Below are positions 1 through 6,225 of a DNA stretch of 6,500 nt, one piece after another. Every line of letters begins with the position of its first letter. Position 1 is the first letter of the stretch. Under the pieces are notes generated by a model. That model had not been told where the DNA came from. It did not search any database and worked only from the letters and a program-made list of their open reading frames with translations. Source of the stretch: Mycoplasmatota bacterium (GTDB lineage Bacteria > Bacillota_I > Bacilli_A > RF39 > UBA660); the NCBI GenBank assembly GCA_012840755.1, contig DUWA01000044.1, forward strand, positions 1 through 6,500. Reading direction: 5' to 3'. A program made the position numbers and the translations under genes.

Positions 1-441
1 ATTCCCAAAAGCTAATACTATTAAAGTAAAAATTAATAAGAATATTAATAGCATTGTCAAAAATATTGCTTTTATTCTCCTTTTTAAATAATCAGAATGC
101 TCAATTTTATATAATGTATTAGAGGTAATTATAATAGAATGTGGCCCATTTGATGCAACTACAAAACCAGTAATCATAAAAATAACTACGTTTGCATCGA
201 TACCTCTACCTGTAAAAAACGGCGTTAGAATTGAAGCAACTTCACGTGGAAATAAATTAGTTGTTATATTTATTAGCTGAACATGTGCGCTATCAAACAT
301 TGATGTTATGAATCCTAATAATGTTATCATCGGGATTAAAGATAAGAAAAAATAATAGGATAATTGACCAGGTAATATTTTCATTTCTGGTTTTTTAATT
401 ACATCAACAAATTTTTTAAATGTTTTTTTAAATTCTTCCAT
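1..441 (-). CDS. YihY/BrkB-family (former 'RNase BN') inner-membrane protein, N-terminal 147 residues, cut by window edge
   Basis: The reading frame is open from an ATG at 441 to base 1, which gives exactly 147 codons and no stop, so the gene continues beyond the window. The start is supported by a Shine-Dalgarno GAAAGG at 455-450, 8 bases upstream. Seen in the protein: a charged N-terminus (about 1-22), then LPGQLSYYFFLSLIPM (23-38), which opens a first membrane helix to about 48. A second helix lies at about 83-97, followed by ASNGPHSIIITSNTLYKI (96-113), a basic YLKRRIKA segment (118-125) and a third helix at about 126-146. The 'A/GxLaYyfflSliP' and 'aSnG..siiiasN.iY' blocks are hallmarks of the YihY/BrkB family of about six-helix membrane proteins. 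The old 'ribonuclease BN' label for this family was an error, and its cellular role is not settled. The gene lies directly behind a terminator hairpin (455-480) and has no evident promoter of its own in the 37-base gap, so it may depend on terminator read-through or on a promoter inside the preceding gene. Confidence 0.88.
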   Translation of the reverse strand, partial: MEEFKKTFKKFVDVIKKPEMKILPGQLSYYFFLSLIPMITLLGFITSMFDSAHVQLINITTNLFPREVASILTPFFTGRGIDANVVIFMITGFVVASNGPHSIIITSNTLYKIEHSDYLKRRIKAIFLTMLLIFLLIFTLIVLAFGN

Positions 442-454
442 AATACATTCCTTT

Positions 455-480
455 CAAAAAAGCAAAGTAACACTTTGCTT
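455..480 (-). terminator. Intrinsic terminator at the 3' end of the receptor gene
   Basis: Read on the minus strand, AAGCAAAGT (480-472), loop GTT (471-469) and ACTTTGCTT (468-460) form a perfect 9-bp stem with a 3-base loop. A run of six T follows (461-456), partly overlapping the stem. The receptor's TAA stop (481-479) overlaps the base of the stem. The stem holds only three G:C pairs, so it may be leaky. The Shine-Dalgarno of the next gene begins at 455, right after the T-run, so the hairpin sits between the two genes and could let some transcripts through. Confidence 0.72.
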
Positions 481-2554
481 AATTGTTTATTTCTTCTTTA
501 TTACTTCTCATATCAAGTGTAGCTTCATTTACTGCATCATCAATTGTTTTTATTGCATCATTAATCATACTATAGCCTATTGCAGCACCAAAACCATGAG
601 ATAATTCTTTAAATTCCTTAGTTAATTTTCTAATATAAGAAATTATCTGTTTTTCATCATAACCTACTAAATATATTAAAAATTCATTTCCACTTGTTCT
701 AATAATTTCTGTATTTTCCATTTGATTATTAATTAGTACATTAGCTGCTTCACAAATTAATTCATCGCCTGCTTCATGACCGTAATTATCATTAACATAG
801 GCTACATTATTTAAATCTATTACAATTATAGTTTGTGGATAAATTCCACTATTATCCCAATTTTCTATGTTATCATTTAAATAATTCCTGTTTTTTAAAG
901 AAGTTAATAAATCAATGTATTTTAATTTATCCTCTTTAGTTAAAATTGGTGTTTTTCTATTAGAAATAAATTTTCTAATTTTTATAATTCCATATATTAA
1001 AGCTATTGTAAATATAATGATTGGTAAAATAACTTTAATTATTAATCCAATTATATTTTCCTTATATAAATTATAAATACTTGAATAACCATCATTAATA
1101 ACAGGTTTTATTGAGAAAAATGATAAGTAAAAATCTAAAAATTGACTAAATATTGCATTATCCTTAATATCACGAATTGTATAATTATATTGATTAGGTA
1201 TCGCAAACTGGTAATCTTTAGTATATTTTTTTAAATTTGTTTTGCTATAAAAATCATAATTAGCTGAATCTATAGCAATTATACTATCTTTTTTAATATT
1301 TTTTAATAGTTGATTGATATTGTTATATTCAACAATATCAATTTTATTATCAGTCAAATACTTTGATACTAATGTATCTTTAACTGTTAATATCTTTTGA
1401 TTTTTTAGTGAAGTTATTGAGTTTATAACATTATTACTCTCTAAGTGAGAGATAATATATCCTGAACTATTTAAAATTTTAATTGTATTATATGTATCCA
1501 ATTTATAATCATTTAATTTAGAAACATTAAAGTAAAAATCTATTTCATTTTTATTAAATGCAGATACTAGATCCTTATAGCTATCATATTTACTATAACT
1601 AATTTCAACGTTTGAAATTGTTGAAAAATCAGATAAAATAGCACTATTTATTCCATATAATTTATTATTTTCTATAACATCATATGGATTGTTCATAACA
1701 AAACCATATGAATATCTTTTACTTCTAAATTTTACTGTTTCTTTTTCATCTATGTTATTAAATTTAAAATAATTATTTAACAGATGAGAACTGAATGACT
1801 TAGCATAATTATCGTTATACCATTTTTTATAATATTTATTTATTATTATATTTAATCTATCGATTGAACCTAAGGATAAAACATAATCTTTTGTATACTC
1901 AGTTATATTGTAACTAATAAAACTTTTTTGAGATTGAAGCATATCTTCTAAATAAGTTGTTTTTAATACTATAATACCATCTATATAGTTTGAATTATCA
2001 GCATTTTCTTCTTCGTTATATTCAACTAGATTTGCAGTAAATAATTCATCAATTGTTTCAAATGTTTTATATGTTACATTTGCACCATTTAAATAATTAT
2101 TAACATCAGTTAAATCGCTATTTAAAACACCAATAACTAATCCCGATATTTCTTCAGGGTTGGTATATTTAATCTTATTTTTAGTAAATAAAGCATAATT
2201 ATCACGATATATTAGTATTTGATTATCGTTGTGTTTATCAACTAATTTTAAAGCATACTCTGTTTTAGGAACTTGTCCAATAGTATATGATACCTTATTA
2301 AATTCTAAACTTGTGTTTTCCTCTAATGAGTTTATAAAATCGAAAAATATTCCTTCTCCACTATAATTGATTACAGGTATTTCATTTAATATTGAAATAT
2401 CAATAATTTTATTTTTACTATTTTCAATCCATTGTTTTTCTAATAGTGTAAGTGTTGTTTTTTTATCTTGTTTTGTAAGAATGTAATAAAATATACCTAC
2501 AAACAAAATAATTAATATACTAATAAATATACCTAAGGTTTTTTTCTTATTCAT
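479..2554 (-). CDS. Membrane receptor with tandem SBP-like sensor domains and a degenerate C-terminal GGDEF domain (SGNEF)
   Basis: This is a 691-residue protein if started at ATG 2554. That start has AGGTGG at 2565-2560, 5 bases upstream. The in-frame GTG at 2563 lies inside this ribosome-binding site and is rejected. Visible order: a signal-anchor helix (about 7-27), and a first extracytoplasmic alpha/beta region (about 50-265). That region includes 'EGIFFDFINSLEE', 'ISGLVIGVLNSDL' and 'IDGIIVL', which resemble bacterial solute-binding protein family 3. A second region of the same type (about 280-495) has 'KLYGINSAILSDFS', 'SAFNKNEIDFYF' and 'SITSLKNQKI'. A second membrane helix (about 502-524) and a GGDEF domain (about 545-690) follow. 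In the GGDEF domain, DLLTSLKNRNYL (548-559), D580, N588-D589, YGH (591-593) and D597 are conserved. The signature at 621-625 is SGNEF instead of GG(D/E)EF, the FK pair is VA (584-585), and no RxxD inhibitory site precedes the motif. By PleD alignment, the guanine-contact positions are kept and one metal/catalytic acid is lost. I infer a ligand-sensing receptor that is probably not an active c-di-GMP synthase. It is co-transcribed and overlaps by 8 bases with the small membrane protein upstream. The ligand is unknown. Confidence 0.85.
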   Translation of the reverse strand: MNKKKTLGIFISILIILFVGIFYYILTKQDKKTTLTLLEKQWIENSKNKIIDISILNEIPVINYSGEGIFFDFINSLEENTSLEFNKVSYTIGQVPKTEYALKLVDKHNDNQILIYRDNYALFTKNKIKYTNPEEISGLVIGVLNSDLTDVNNYLNGANVTYKTFETIDELFTANLVEYNEEENADNSNYIDGIIVLKTTYLEDMLQSQKSFISYNITEYTKDYVLSLGSIDRLNIIINKYYKKWYNDNYAKSFSSHLLNNYFKFNNIDEKETVKFRSKRYSYGFVMNNPYDVIENNKLYGINSAILSDFSTISNVEISYSKYDSYKDLVSAFNKNEIDFYFNVSKLNDYKLDTYNTIKILNSSGYIISHLESNNVINSITSLKNQKILTVKDTLVSKYLTDNKIDIVEYNNINQLLKNIKKDSIIAIDSANYDFYSKTNLKKYTKDYQFAIPNQYNYTIRDIKDNAIFSQFLDFYLSFFSIKPVINDGYSSIYNLYKENIIGLIIKVILPIIIFTIALIYGIIKIRKFISNRKTPILTKEDKLKYIDLLTSLKNRNYLNDNIENWDNSGIYPQTIIVIDLNNVAYVNDNYGHEAGDELICEAANVLINNQMENTEIIRTSGNEFLIYLVGYDEKQIISYIRKLTKEFKELSHGFGAAIGYSMINDAIKTIDDAVNEATLDMRSNKEEINN

Positions 2555-3020
2555 TGCTACCACCTATTACTACATTACTCCAAGAAAAAGATAGTGCATC
2601 TTTATGCTTATATCCAATCGCTGGGTATAGTTCGCTTTCTTCATTTGTATTTAAAAATAATTGAATGTCATAAAATGTTTCATACTTATCATCAAGTAAT
2701 TCGATTAGCTTATTTCCTAATGATTTAGCTATATCTAGTTCAAGATTTGGATTTATAGTAATTATAAAATTTATTATTTTTCCTGACATATCATATTTTA
2801 TATCTAATACATTATCTGATTCTTTTAAAGATGCGATAATTTTATTCATCATATCTTTTTCAAGTTTATATTCTTCGTTTCCCTTTAATCTATCTCCATA
2901 TTTATCTTTACTATAGTTTGGATATAAAAGATTAAAAAGTCCAAAGAATGCTGAAATTAATAATATTAAAAATACTGTTGAAAATATAATAATTAATTTA
3001 TGCTTTTTAATAAAAGCCAT
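2547..3020 (-). CDS. Unrecognised 157-residue single-pass membrane protein, first gene of the receptor operon
   Basis: I do not recognise a family. The start is ATG 3020, with GAGGTG at 3032-3027, 6 bases upstream. An upstream in-frame GTG at 3029 lies within that site and is rejected. The protein begins MAFIKKHK, then has one strong hydrophobic helix (about 9-32). The positive-inside rule suggests the C-terminal part is outside. A charged linker (about 37-57) leads to a compact alpha/beta region (about 55-148): a helix, two strand-like stretches (VLDIKYDM and INFIITIN), a long helix (LELDIAKSLGNKLIELL), a strand (YDIQLFLN), then ELYPAIGYKHKD and SFSWSNV. The 'YPAIGYKH' block looks like the most conserved-looking motif. 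There is no Cys, no lipobox and no catalytic motif I can name. Its TAA lies within the first codons of the receptor gene (8-base overlap, ATGAATAA), so the two are translationally coupled and plausibly work together, for example as an accessory or regulatory subunit. That role is inference from context only. Confidence 0.82.
   Translation of the reverse strand: MAFIKKHKLIIIFSTVFLILLISAFFGLFNLLYPNYSKDKYGDRLKGNEEYKLEKDMMNKIIASLKESDNVLDIKYDMSGKIINFIITINPNLELDIAKSLGNKLIELLDDKYETFYDIQLFLNTNEESELYPAIGYKHKDALSFSWSNVVIGGSNE
2560..2565 (-). promoter_or_regulatory. Shine-Dalgarno AGGTGG that decides the receptor start
   Basis: AGGTGG on the minus strand is followed by TAGCA and then ATG at 2554. The longest open frame would begin at a GTG (2563-2561) that is part of this very sequence and has no ribosome-binding site of its own at a proper distance, so ATG 2554 is the start. 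The site lies inside the 3' end of the preceding gene. Confidence 0.8.
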
Positions 3021-3026
3021 TTTATT

Positions 3027-3032
3027 CACCTC
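3027..3032 (-). promoter_or_regulatory. Shine-Dalgarno GAGGTG that decides the small membrane protein start
   Basis: GAGGTG is followed by AATAAA and then ATG at 3020. The alternative GTG start at 3029-3027 is the last three bases of this site, so the protein should begin MAFIKK and not three residues earlier. Confidence 0.78.
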
Positions 3033-3043
3033 AATTGCTAAAT

Positions 3044-3058
3044 AATTATACTATAATT
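3044..3058. repeat. 15-bp palindrome overlapping the -10 box
   Basis: AATTATA-G-TATAATT is a perfect 7-bp inverted repeat with one central base, covering the whole -10 element of the promoter. It could be an operator for a dimeric repressor. Because it is almost pure A+T, a chance palindrome created by the TATAAT box itself is at least as likely. Confidence 0.3.
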
Positions 3059-3073
3059 TTTTTATTAAATCAA
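3045..3073 (-). promoter_or_regulatory. Sigma-A-type promoter for the small-protein/receptor operon
   Basis: On the minus strand, TTGATT (3073-3068) and TATAAT (3050-3045) are separated by exactly 17 bases. The -10 is perfect and the -35 matches four of six consensus positions (TTGACA). Transcription would start near 3038, giving a leader of about 18 bases before ATG 3020 that holds the Shine-Dalgarno. The -35 box begins one base past the gatB stop codon, and no terminator separates the two operons, so gatCAB read-through may add to expression. Chance matches are common in such AT-rich DNA, but the spacing and the placement in the only gap support it. Confidence 0.72.
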
Positions 3074-3074
3074 A

Positions 3075-4493
3075 TTACCTTTTTGAAAGTTCTTCTGTTA
3101 ATAATTTGTTTAAAATCTGTGGACTAGCCTGACCTTTTGTTTCTTTCATGATTTGACCCATTAAAAACTTTACAGCTCTGTATTTTCCATCTTTAAAATC
3201 ATTAACAGCATTTGGATTTAAATCTATGATTTTGTTTATAATTTCTAATAGTATATTTTCATCACTAATTTGTTCTATCTTTAGTTCACTTATAACTTGG
3301 TCTATGCTTAATTCTTTCTCAATTAATACTGGTATTATATCTTTTGCTTGTTTAGAAGATATTTTCCCTATATTAATATATTCAATTAGTTTTATGAAAT
3401 TGTCTTGATTAAGCTTCATATCAGATATCTTAATATAATTTTTATTTAAATATCCTAAAACCTCACTAGTAAGGATATTAGCTGCACTTATAGGATTTGT
3501 CTTATCAACAACAGTCTCGAAAAATTTGCATAAAGATATATTAGAAATAATAGTTTTAATATTGTTTTCGTTTATTCCTAATTTTCTATATTTTTCTTTT
3601 AATTCATCTGCAAGTATTGGCATATTATTTTTTATTTCACTTATCCATTCTTCACTCAAAACTACATAAGGTATATCCGGTTCTGGAAAATATCTATAAT
3701 CGTTTCCAGTCTCTTTAGTTCTCATAAGAACAGTAGTAAGAGTTTTTTCATCAAATCTTCGTGTCTCTTCTTTTAAAATTTCACCTTTTAAAAGTAGTTC
3801 TTTTTGTCTTTTTTCTTCATACTCAATACTTGTTTTAACATGGCTTATTGAACCTATATTTTTAATTTCAATTTTAGTACCAAACTCTGGACTATCGTGT
3901 TCCTTTAATGAAATGTTAGCGTCACATCTCATACTACCTTCCTCAATTTTAACATCACTTATACCAAGATATAGTAATATTTCACGAAGTTTTTCAAGAT
4001 ATAAAGCTGCTTCTTCTCCAGTTTCAATAACTGGTTTTGAAACTACTTCGATTAAAGGGACTCCAGCTCTATTTGCATTTAATAAAGTTTTTCCTTCAAC
4101 ATGGATACTTTTACAAGTATCCTCTTCTATTTGAATTCTCTCTATACCAATTTTTTTCTTTTTCCCATTTATTTCAATTTCTAAATATCCATCATAACCA
4201 ATAGGTGTTTTATTTTGTGTTATTTGGTATCCTTTTGGTAAATCAGGATAAAAATAATTTTTTCTATCAAAGTGCATAACTTTATTTATTTTACAATTAA
4301 GGGCTATCGCTGCACTTAATGCCATATTTATAACCTCTTTATTAAGTTTAGGTAAAGTACCTGGATAACCAAGATCAATAACACTAACATACTTATTTGG
4401 TTCATTATCAAAAGCATTTAAACTTGAAGAAAAAACCTTTGTATTACTTTTTAATTCAACATGAACTTCAACTCCAATTGTTGGAACTAGCAT
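3075..4493 (-). CDS. gatB: Asp-tRNA(Asn)/Glu-tRNA(Gln) amidotransferase subunit B
   Basis: GatB is the tRNA-binding and kinase subunit of GatCAB in the cytosol. It phosphorylates the side chain of misacylated Glu-tRNA(Gln) or Asp-tRNA(Asn), which is then amidated with ammonia delivered from GatA. The 472-residue length is normal for the family. Visible: IGVEVHVEL near the N-terminus (6-14), DLGYPGTLP (40-48), the family signature DRKNYFYPDLPKGYQ (76-90), IEEDTCKS (122-129), NRAGVPLIEVV (141-151), EEGSMRCDANISL (184-196), DYRYFPEPD (265-273) and a C-terminal YqeY-like tRNA-binding domain (about 325-472). That domain ends in KFLMGQIMKETKGQASP, the usual 'GqvMk.tkGqanP' block. It is the Gram-positive form that lacks the N-terminal zinc cysteines (FSSSLNAF). 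In the EEDAGKS motif, T126-C127 replace the usual Ala-Gly; this is a mild oddity next to catalytic acids that are kept. The ATG overlaps the gatA stop by one base (TAATG) and follows a strong GGAGGTG at 4507-4501 with 7-base spacing. Confidence 0.97.
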   Translation of the reverse strand: MLVPTIGVEVHVELKSNTKVFSSSLNAFDNEPNKYVSVIDLGYPGTLPKLNKEVINMALSAAIALNCKINKVMHFDRKNYFYPDLPKGYQITQNKTPIGYDGYLEIEINGKKKKIGIERIQIEEDTCKSIHVEGKTLLNANRAGVPLIEVVSKPVIETGEEAALYLEKLREILLYLGISDVKIEEGSMRCDANISLKEHDSPEFGTKIEIKNIGSISHVKTSIEYEEKRQKELLLKGEILKEETRRFDEKTLTTVLMRTKETGNDYRYFPEPDIPYVVLSEEWISEIKNNMPILADELKEKYRKLGINENNIKTIISNISLCKFFETVVDKTNPISAANILTSEVLGYLNKNYIKISDMKLNQDNFIKLIEYINIGKISSKQAKDIIPVLIEKELSIDQVISELKIEQISDENILLEIINKIIDLNPNAVNDFKDGKYRAVKFLMGQIMKETKGQASPQILNKLLTEELSKR

Positions 4494-5938
4494 TATTTTT
4501 CACCTCCAGGTTTTAAATGTAATTTAAGTTTATTTTCAATAAAATGGCCTAATTGATACATAACATCTTCTTTAAAATAGTTACCTATTATATGAAGTCC
4601 TATTGGTAAATTAGATTTAAAACCAACTGGCATACTCATTGCAGGAAGACCTGCCATATTAACCGGTATAGTTAATAAATCATCATAAAAGCTTTTTAAT
4701 GCATCATCTATTTTAGTACCAAAAGGGTATGCTACATCTGTATTAGTAGGTCCTATAATTAGATCATATTTTTCAAATACTTTTTTTAAAGCATTAGCCA
4801 TCTCTCTTCTTAAAAGTAATGCTTTTTCATAATATTTATGGGCATTATCTCCACTTAATACATAAGATCCTATCATCAATCTTCTTTTAACTTCATTTCC
4901 AAAACCCTCACTACGTGTGTTTTTATATAATTCTTCAACATTTGTAAAATTACTTGATACATAACCAAATCTTATTCCATCAAAACGAGCCAAATTAGAA
5001 CTAGCCTCTGCAAGCGCAATTACTTGGTATAAAGGAATTGCATAATCTAGATAATCTATATCAATATTTTCTACGGTACATCCTTCATCTTTTAAAATAT
5101 CAATTACTTTTCTAACACTGTTTCTAACTTCAGAATTAATTGTATCAGCCATATAATAGTTTGGTACAGCTATCTTTAAACCTTTTATTCCTTTATTTAT
5201 TAATCTTGTATAATCTATAACCTCTTTTTTAGATGAAGTTAAATCATTTTCATCATAACCGCTTATCACATTTAATAAAAGAGCATTTTCCATTACTGTT
5301 CTTGATATTGGTCCTATTTGATCTAGACTTGATGCAAATGCTACTAGTCCGTATCTTGAAACTCTACTATATGTAGGTTTCATTCCAACAACCCCGCAAA
5401 AGCTAGATGGTTGTCTTATACTTCCACCGGTATCACTACCTAGTGCTACTATACTTAATCCTGATGATACCGAAGCTGCACTACCACTTGATGACCCCCC
5501 AGGAACCACGGTGCTATCCCACGGATTTAGAGTTGCACCAAAATAGCTAGTTTCTCCGGTTGATCCCATTGCAAACTCATCCATATTAGTTTTTCCAATT
5601 ATAATCATGTTTTTTTCTTTTATTTTATTAATTACTGTAGCATCATATATAGGTATAAAGTCTTCTAACATACGTGATGCACATGTTGTTTTTAAATTTT
5701 TAGTAATAATATTATCTTTAATTGCTATAGGTATGCCAAACATAATATTATCTACTTCTTTATTTTCAAGTTCTATTGCTTTATTTATTGCTTCTTCTTT
5801 ATTAAGCGTTATAAAAGCATTTATATTTGAAGATTCAATTTTTTCAAATGTTTCTAATACTAAATCTATTGGTTTTATTTCCTTGTTTTTTAATAACTTA
5901 TTTATTTCTATTATCGACAATTCAGTATATCTAGTCAT
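4493..5938 (-). CDS. gatA: Asp-tRNA(Asn)/Glu-tRNA(Gln) amidotransferase subunit A (glutaminase)
   Basis: GatA is the amidase-signature subunit of GatCAB. It hydrolyses glutamine and channels the ammonia to GatB, acting in the cytosol. At 481 residues it is full length. The Ser-cisSer-Lys catalytic triad is intact: K74 in IAIKDN (71-76), S149 in the glycine/serine-rich PGGSSSGSAA (146-155), and S173 in GSDTGGSIRQP (167-177). These match the S. aureus triad K79/S154/S178 with a constant offset of five. Other family blocks seen are GKTNMDEFAMGS (115-126), GMKPTYSRVSRYGLVAFASS (185-204), LDQIGPISR (205-213) and the C-terminal TIPVNMAGLPAMSMPVGF (423-440). The ATG at 5938 overlaps the gatC TAG by 8 bases (ATGACTAG). 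It is preceded by GAGGG at 5949-5945 with 6-base spacing, so translation is coupled to gatC. There is no sign of truncation or frameshift. Confidence 0.98.
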   Translation of the reverse strand: MTRYTELSIIEINKLLKNKEIKPIDLVLETFEKIESSNINAFITLNKEEAINKAIELENKEVDNIMFGIPIAIKDNIITKNLKTTCASRMLEDFIPIYDATVINKIKEKNMIIIGKTNMDEFAMGSTGETSYFGATLNPWDSTVVPGGSSSGSAASVSSGLSIVALGSDTGGSIRQPSSFCGVVGMKPTYSRVSRYGLVAFASSLDQIGPISRTVMENALLLNVISGYDENDLTSSKKEVIDYTRLINKGIKGLKIAVPNYYMADTINSEVRNSVRKVIDILKDEGCTVENIDIDYLDYAIPLYQVIALAEASSNLARFDGIRFGYVSSNFTNVEELYKNTRSEGFGNEVKRRLMIGSYVLSGDNAHKYYEKALLLRREMANALKKVFEKYDLIIGPTNTDVAYPFGTKIDDALKSFYDDLLTIPVNMAGLPAMSMPVGFKSNLPIGLHIIGNYFKEDVMYQLGHFIENKLKLHLKPGGEK

Positions 5939-6221
5939 TTACAACCCTCGGAACTATTATATAATCACCATTAGTATTTTTAACATTTTTCATAATTTCT
6001 TCCCTAGATAGCATTCCTTTTTCTATATCTTCATTATAACAATTAATTTGCTCTATAGGACTAATTAATATTTCATCAGTACTTATTTTTGCATTAAATA
6101 TTTTATCTATTTCAGTCAAAATATCATTTAATTGATTTTGATATTTTTGTATTTCTTTTTCTTCAATTTTCAATCTAGCTAAATCTGCTACGTGCATAAC
6201 TTGTTTCTCATTAAGTTTCAT
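5931..6221 (-). CDS. gatC: Asp-tRNA(Asn)/Glu-tRNA(Gln) amidotransferase subunit C
   Basis: GatC is the small subunit that wraps around and stabilises the GatA-GatB interface. The 96-residue length is typical. Seen: the N-terminal helix pattern VMHVADLARLKIEEKEI (8-24), which matches the family's 'v.hvAkLArLelseeE', a second amphipathic helix (YQNQLNDILTEIDKIF, 27-42), an extended linker containing ISPIEQI (53-59), SREEIMKNV (72-80) and the C-terminal 'dgyi.VPrvv' block (NGDYIIVPRVV, 84-94). The common 'lReD' of the linker is YNED here, a small departure in a variable part. The start at 6221 has a perfect AGGAGG at 6235-6230 with 8-base spacing, located inside the end of the preceding gene. 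It is first of the three gat genes. The operon's promoter is not in the window unless it lies within the preceding gene. Confidence 0.95.
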   Translation of the reverse strand: MKLNEKQVMHVADLARLKIEEKEIQKYQNQLNDILTEIDKIFNAKISTDEILISPIEQINCYNEDIEKGMLSREEIMKNVKNTNGDYIIVPRVVND

Positions 6222-6225
6222 TTTA

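Noticed and set aside
488..516. Possible promoter for the YihY gene (TTGATA at 516-511)
   Set aside because: At 17-base spacing the -10 position reads GAAATA, only two matches to TATAAT, so support is too weak.
3044..3058. AATTATA-G-TATAATT as a terminator for gatB
   Set aside because: The stem has no G:C pairs, the loop would be one base, and no T-run follows. It coincides with the -10 box instead.
3226..3408. Plus-strand open frame of 60 codons
   Set aside because: It lies wholly inside gatB on the opposite strand, is low-complexity hydrophobic and matches no family; it is a shadow of gatB.
3913..4134. Plus-strand open frame of 73 codons
   Set aside because: It is antisense to the most conserved part of gatB, with no ribosome-binding site or recognisable domain.
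5607..6011. Plus-strand open frame of 134 codons with hydrophobic stretches
   Set aside because: It is antisense to the gatA 5' end and gatC. The Ile/Phe/Ser-rich composition is what AT-rich antisense reading produces.
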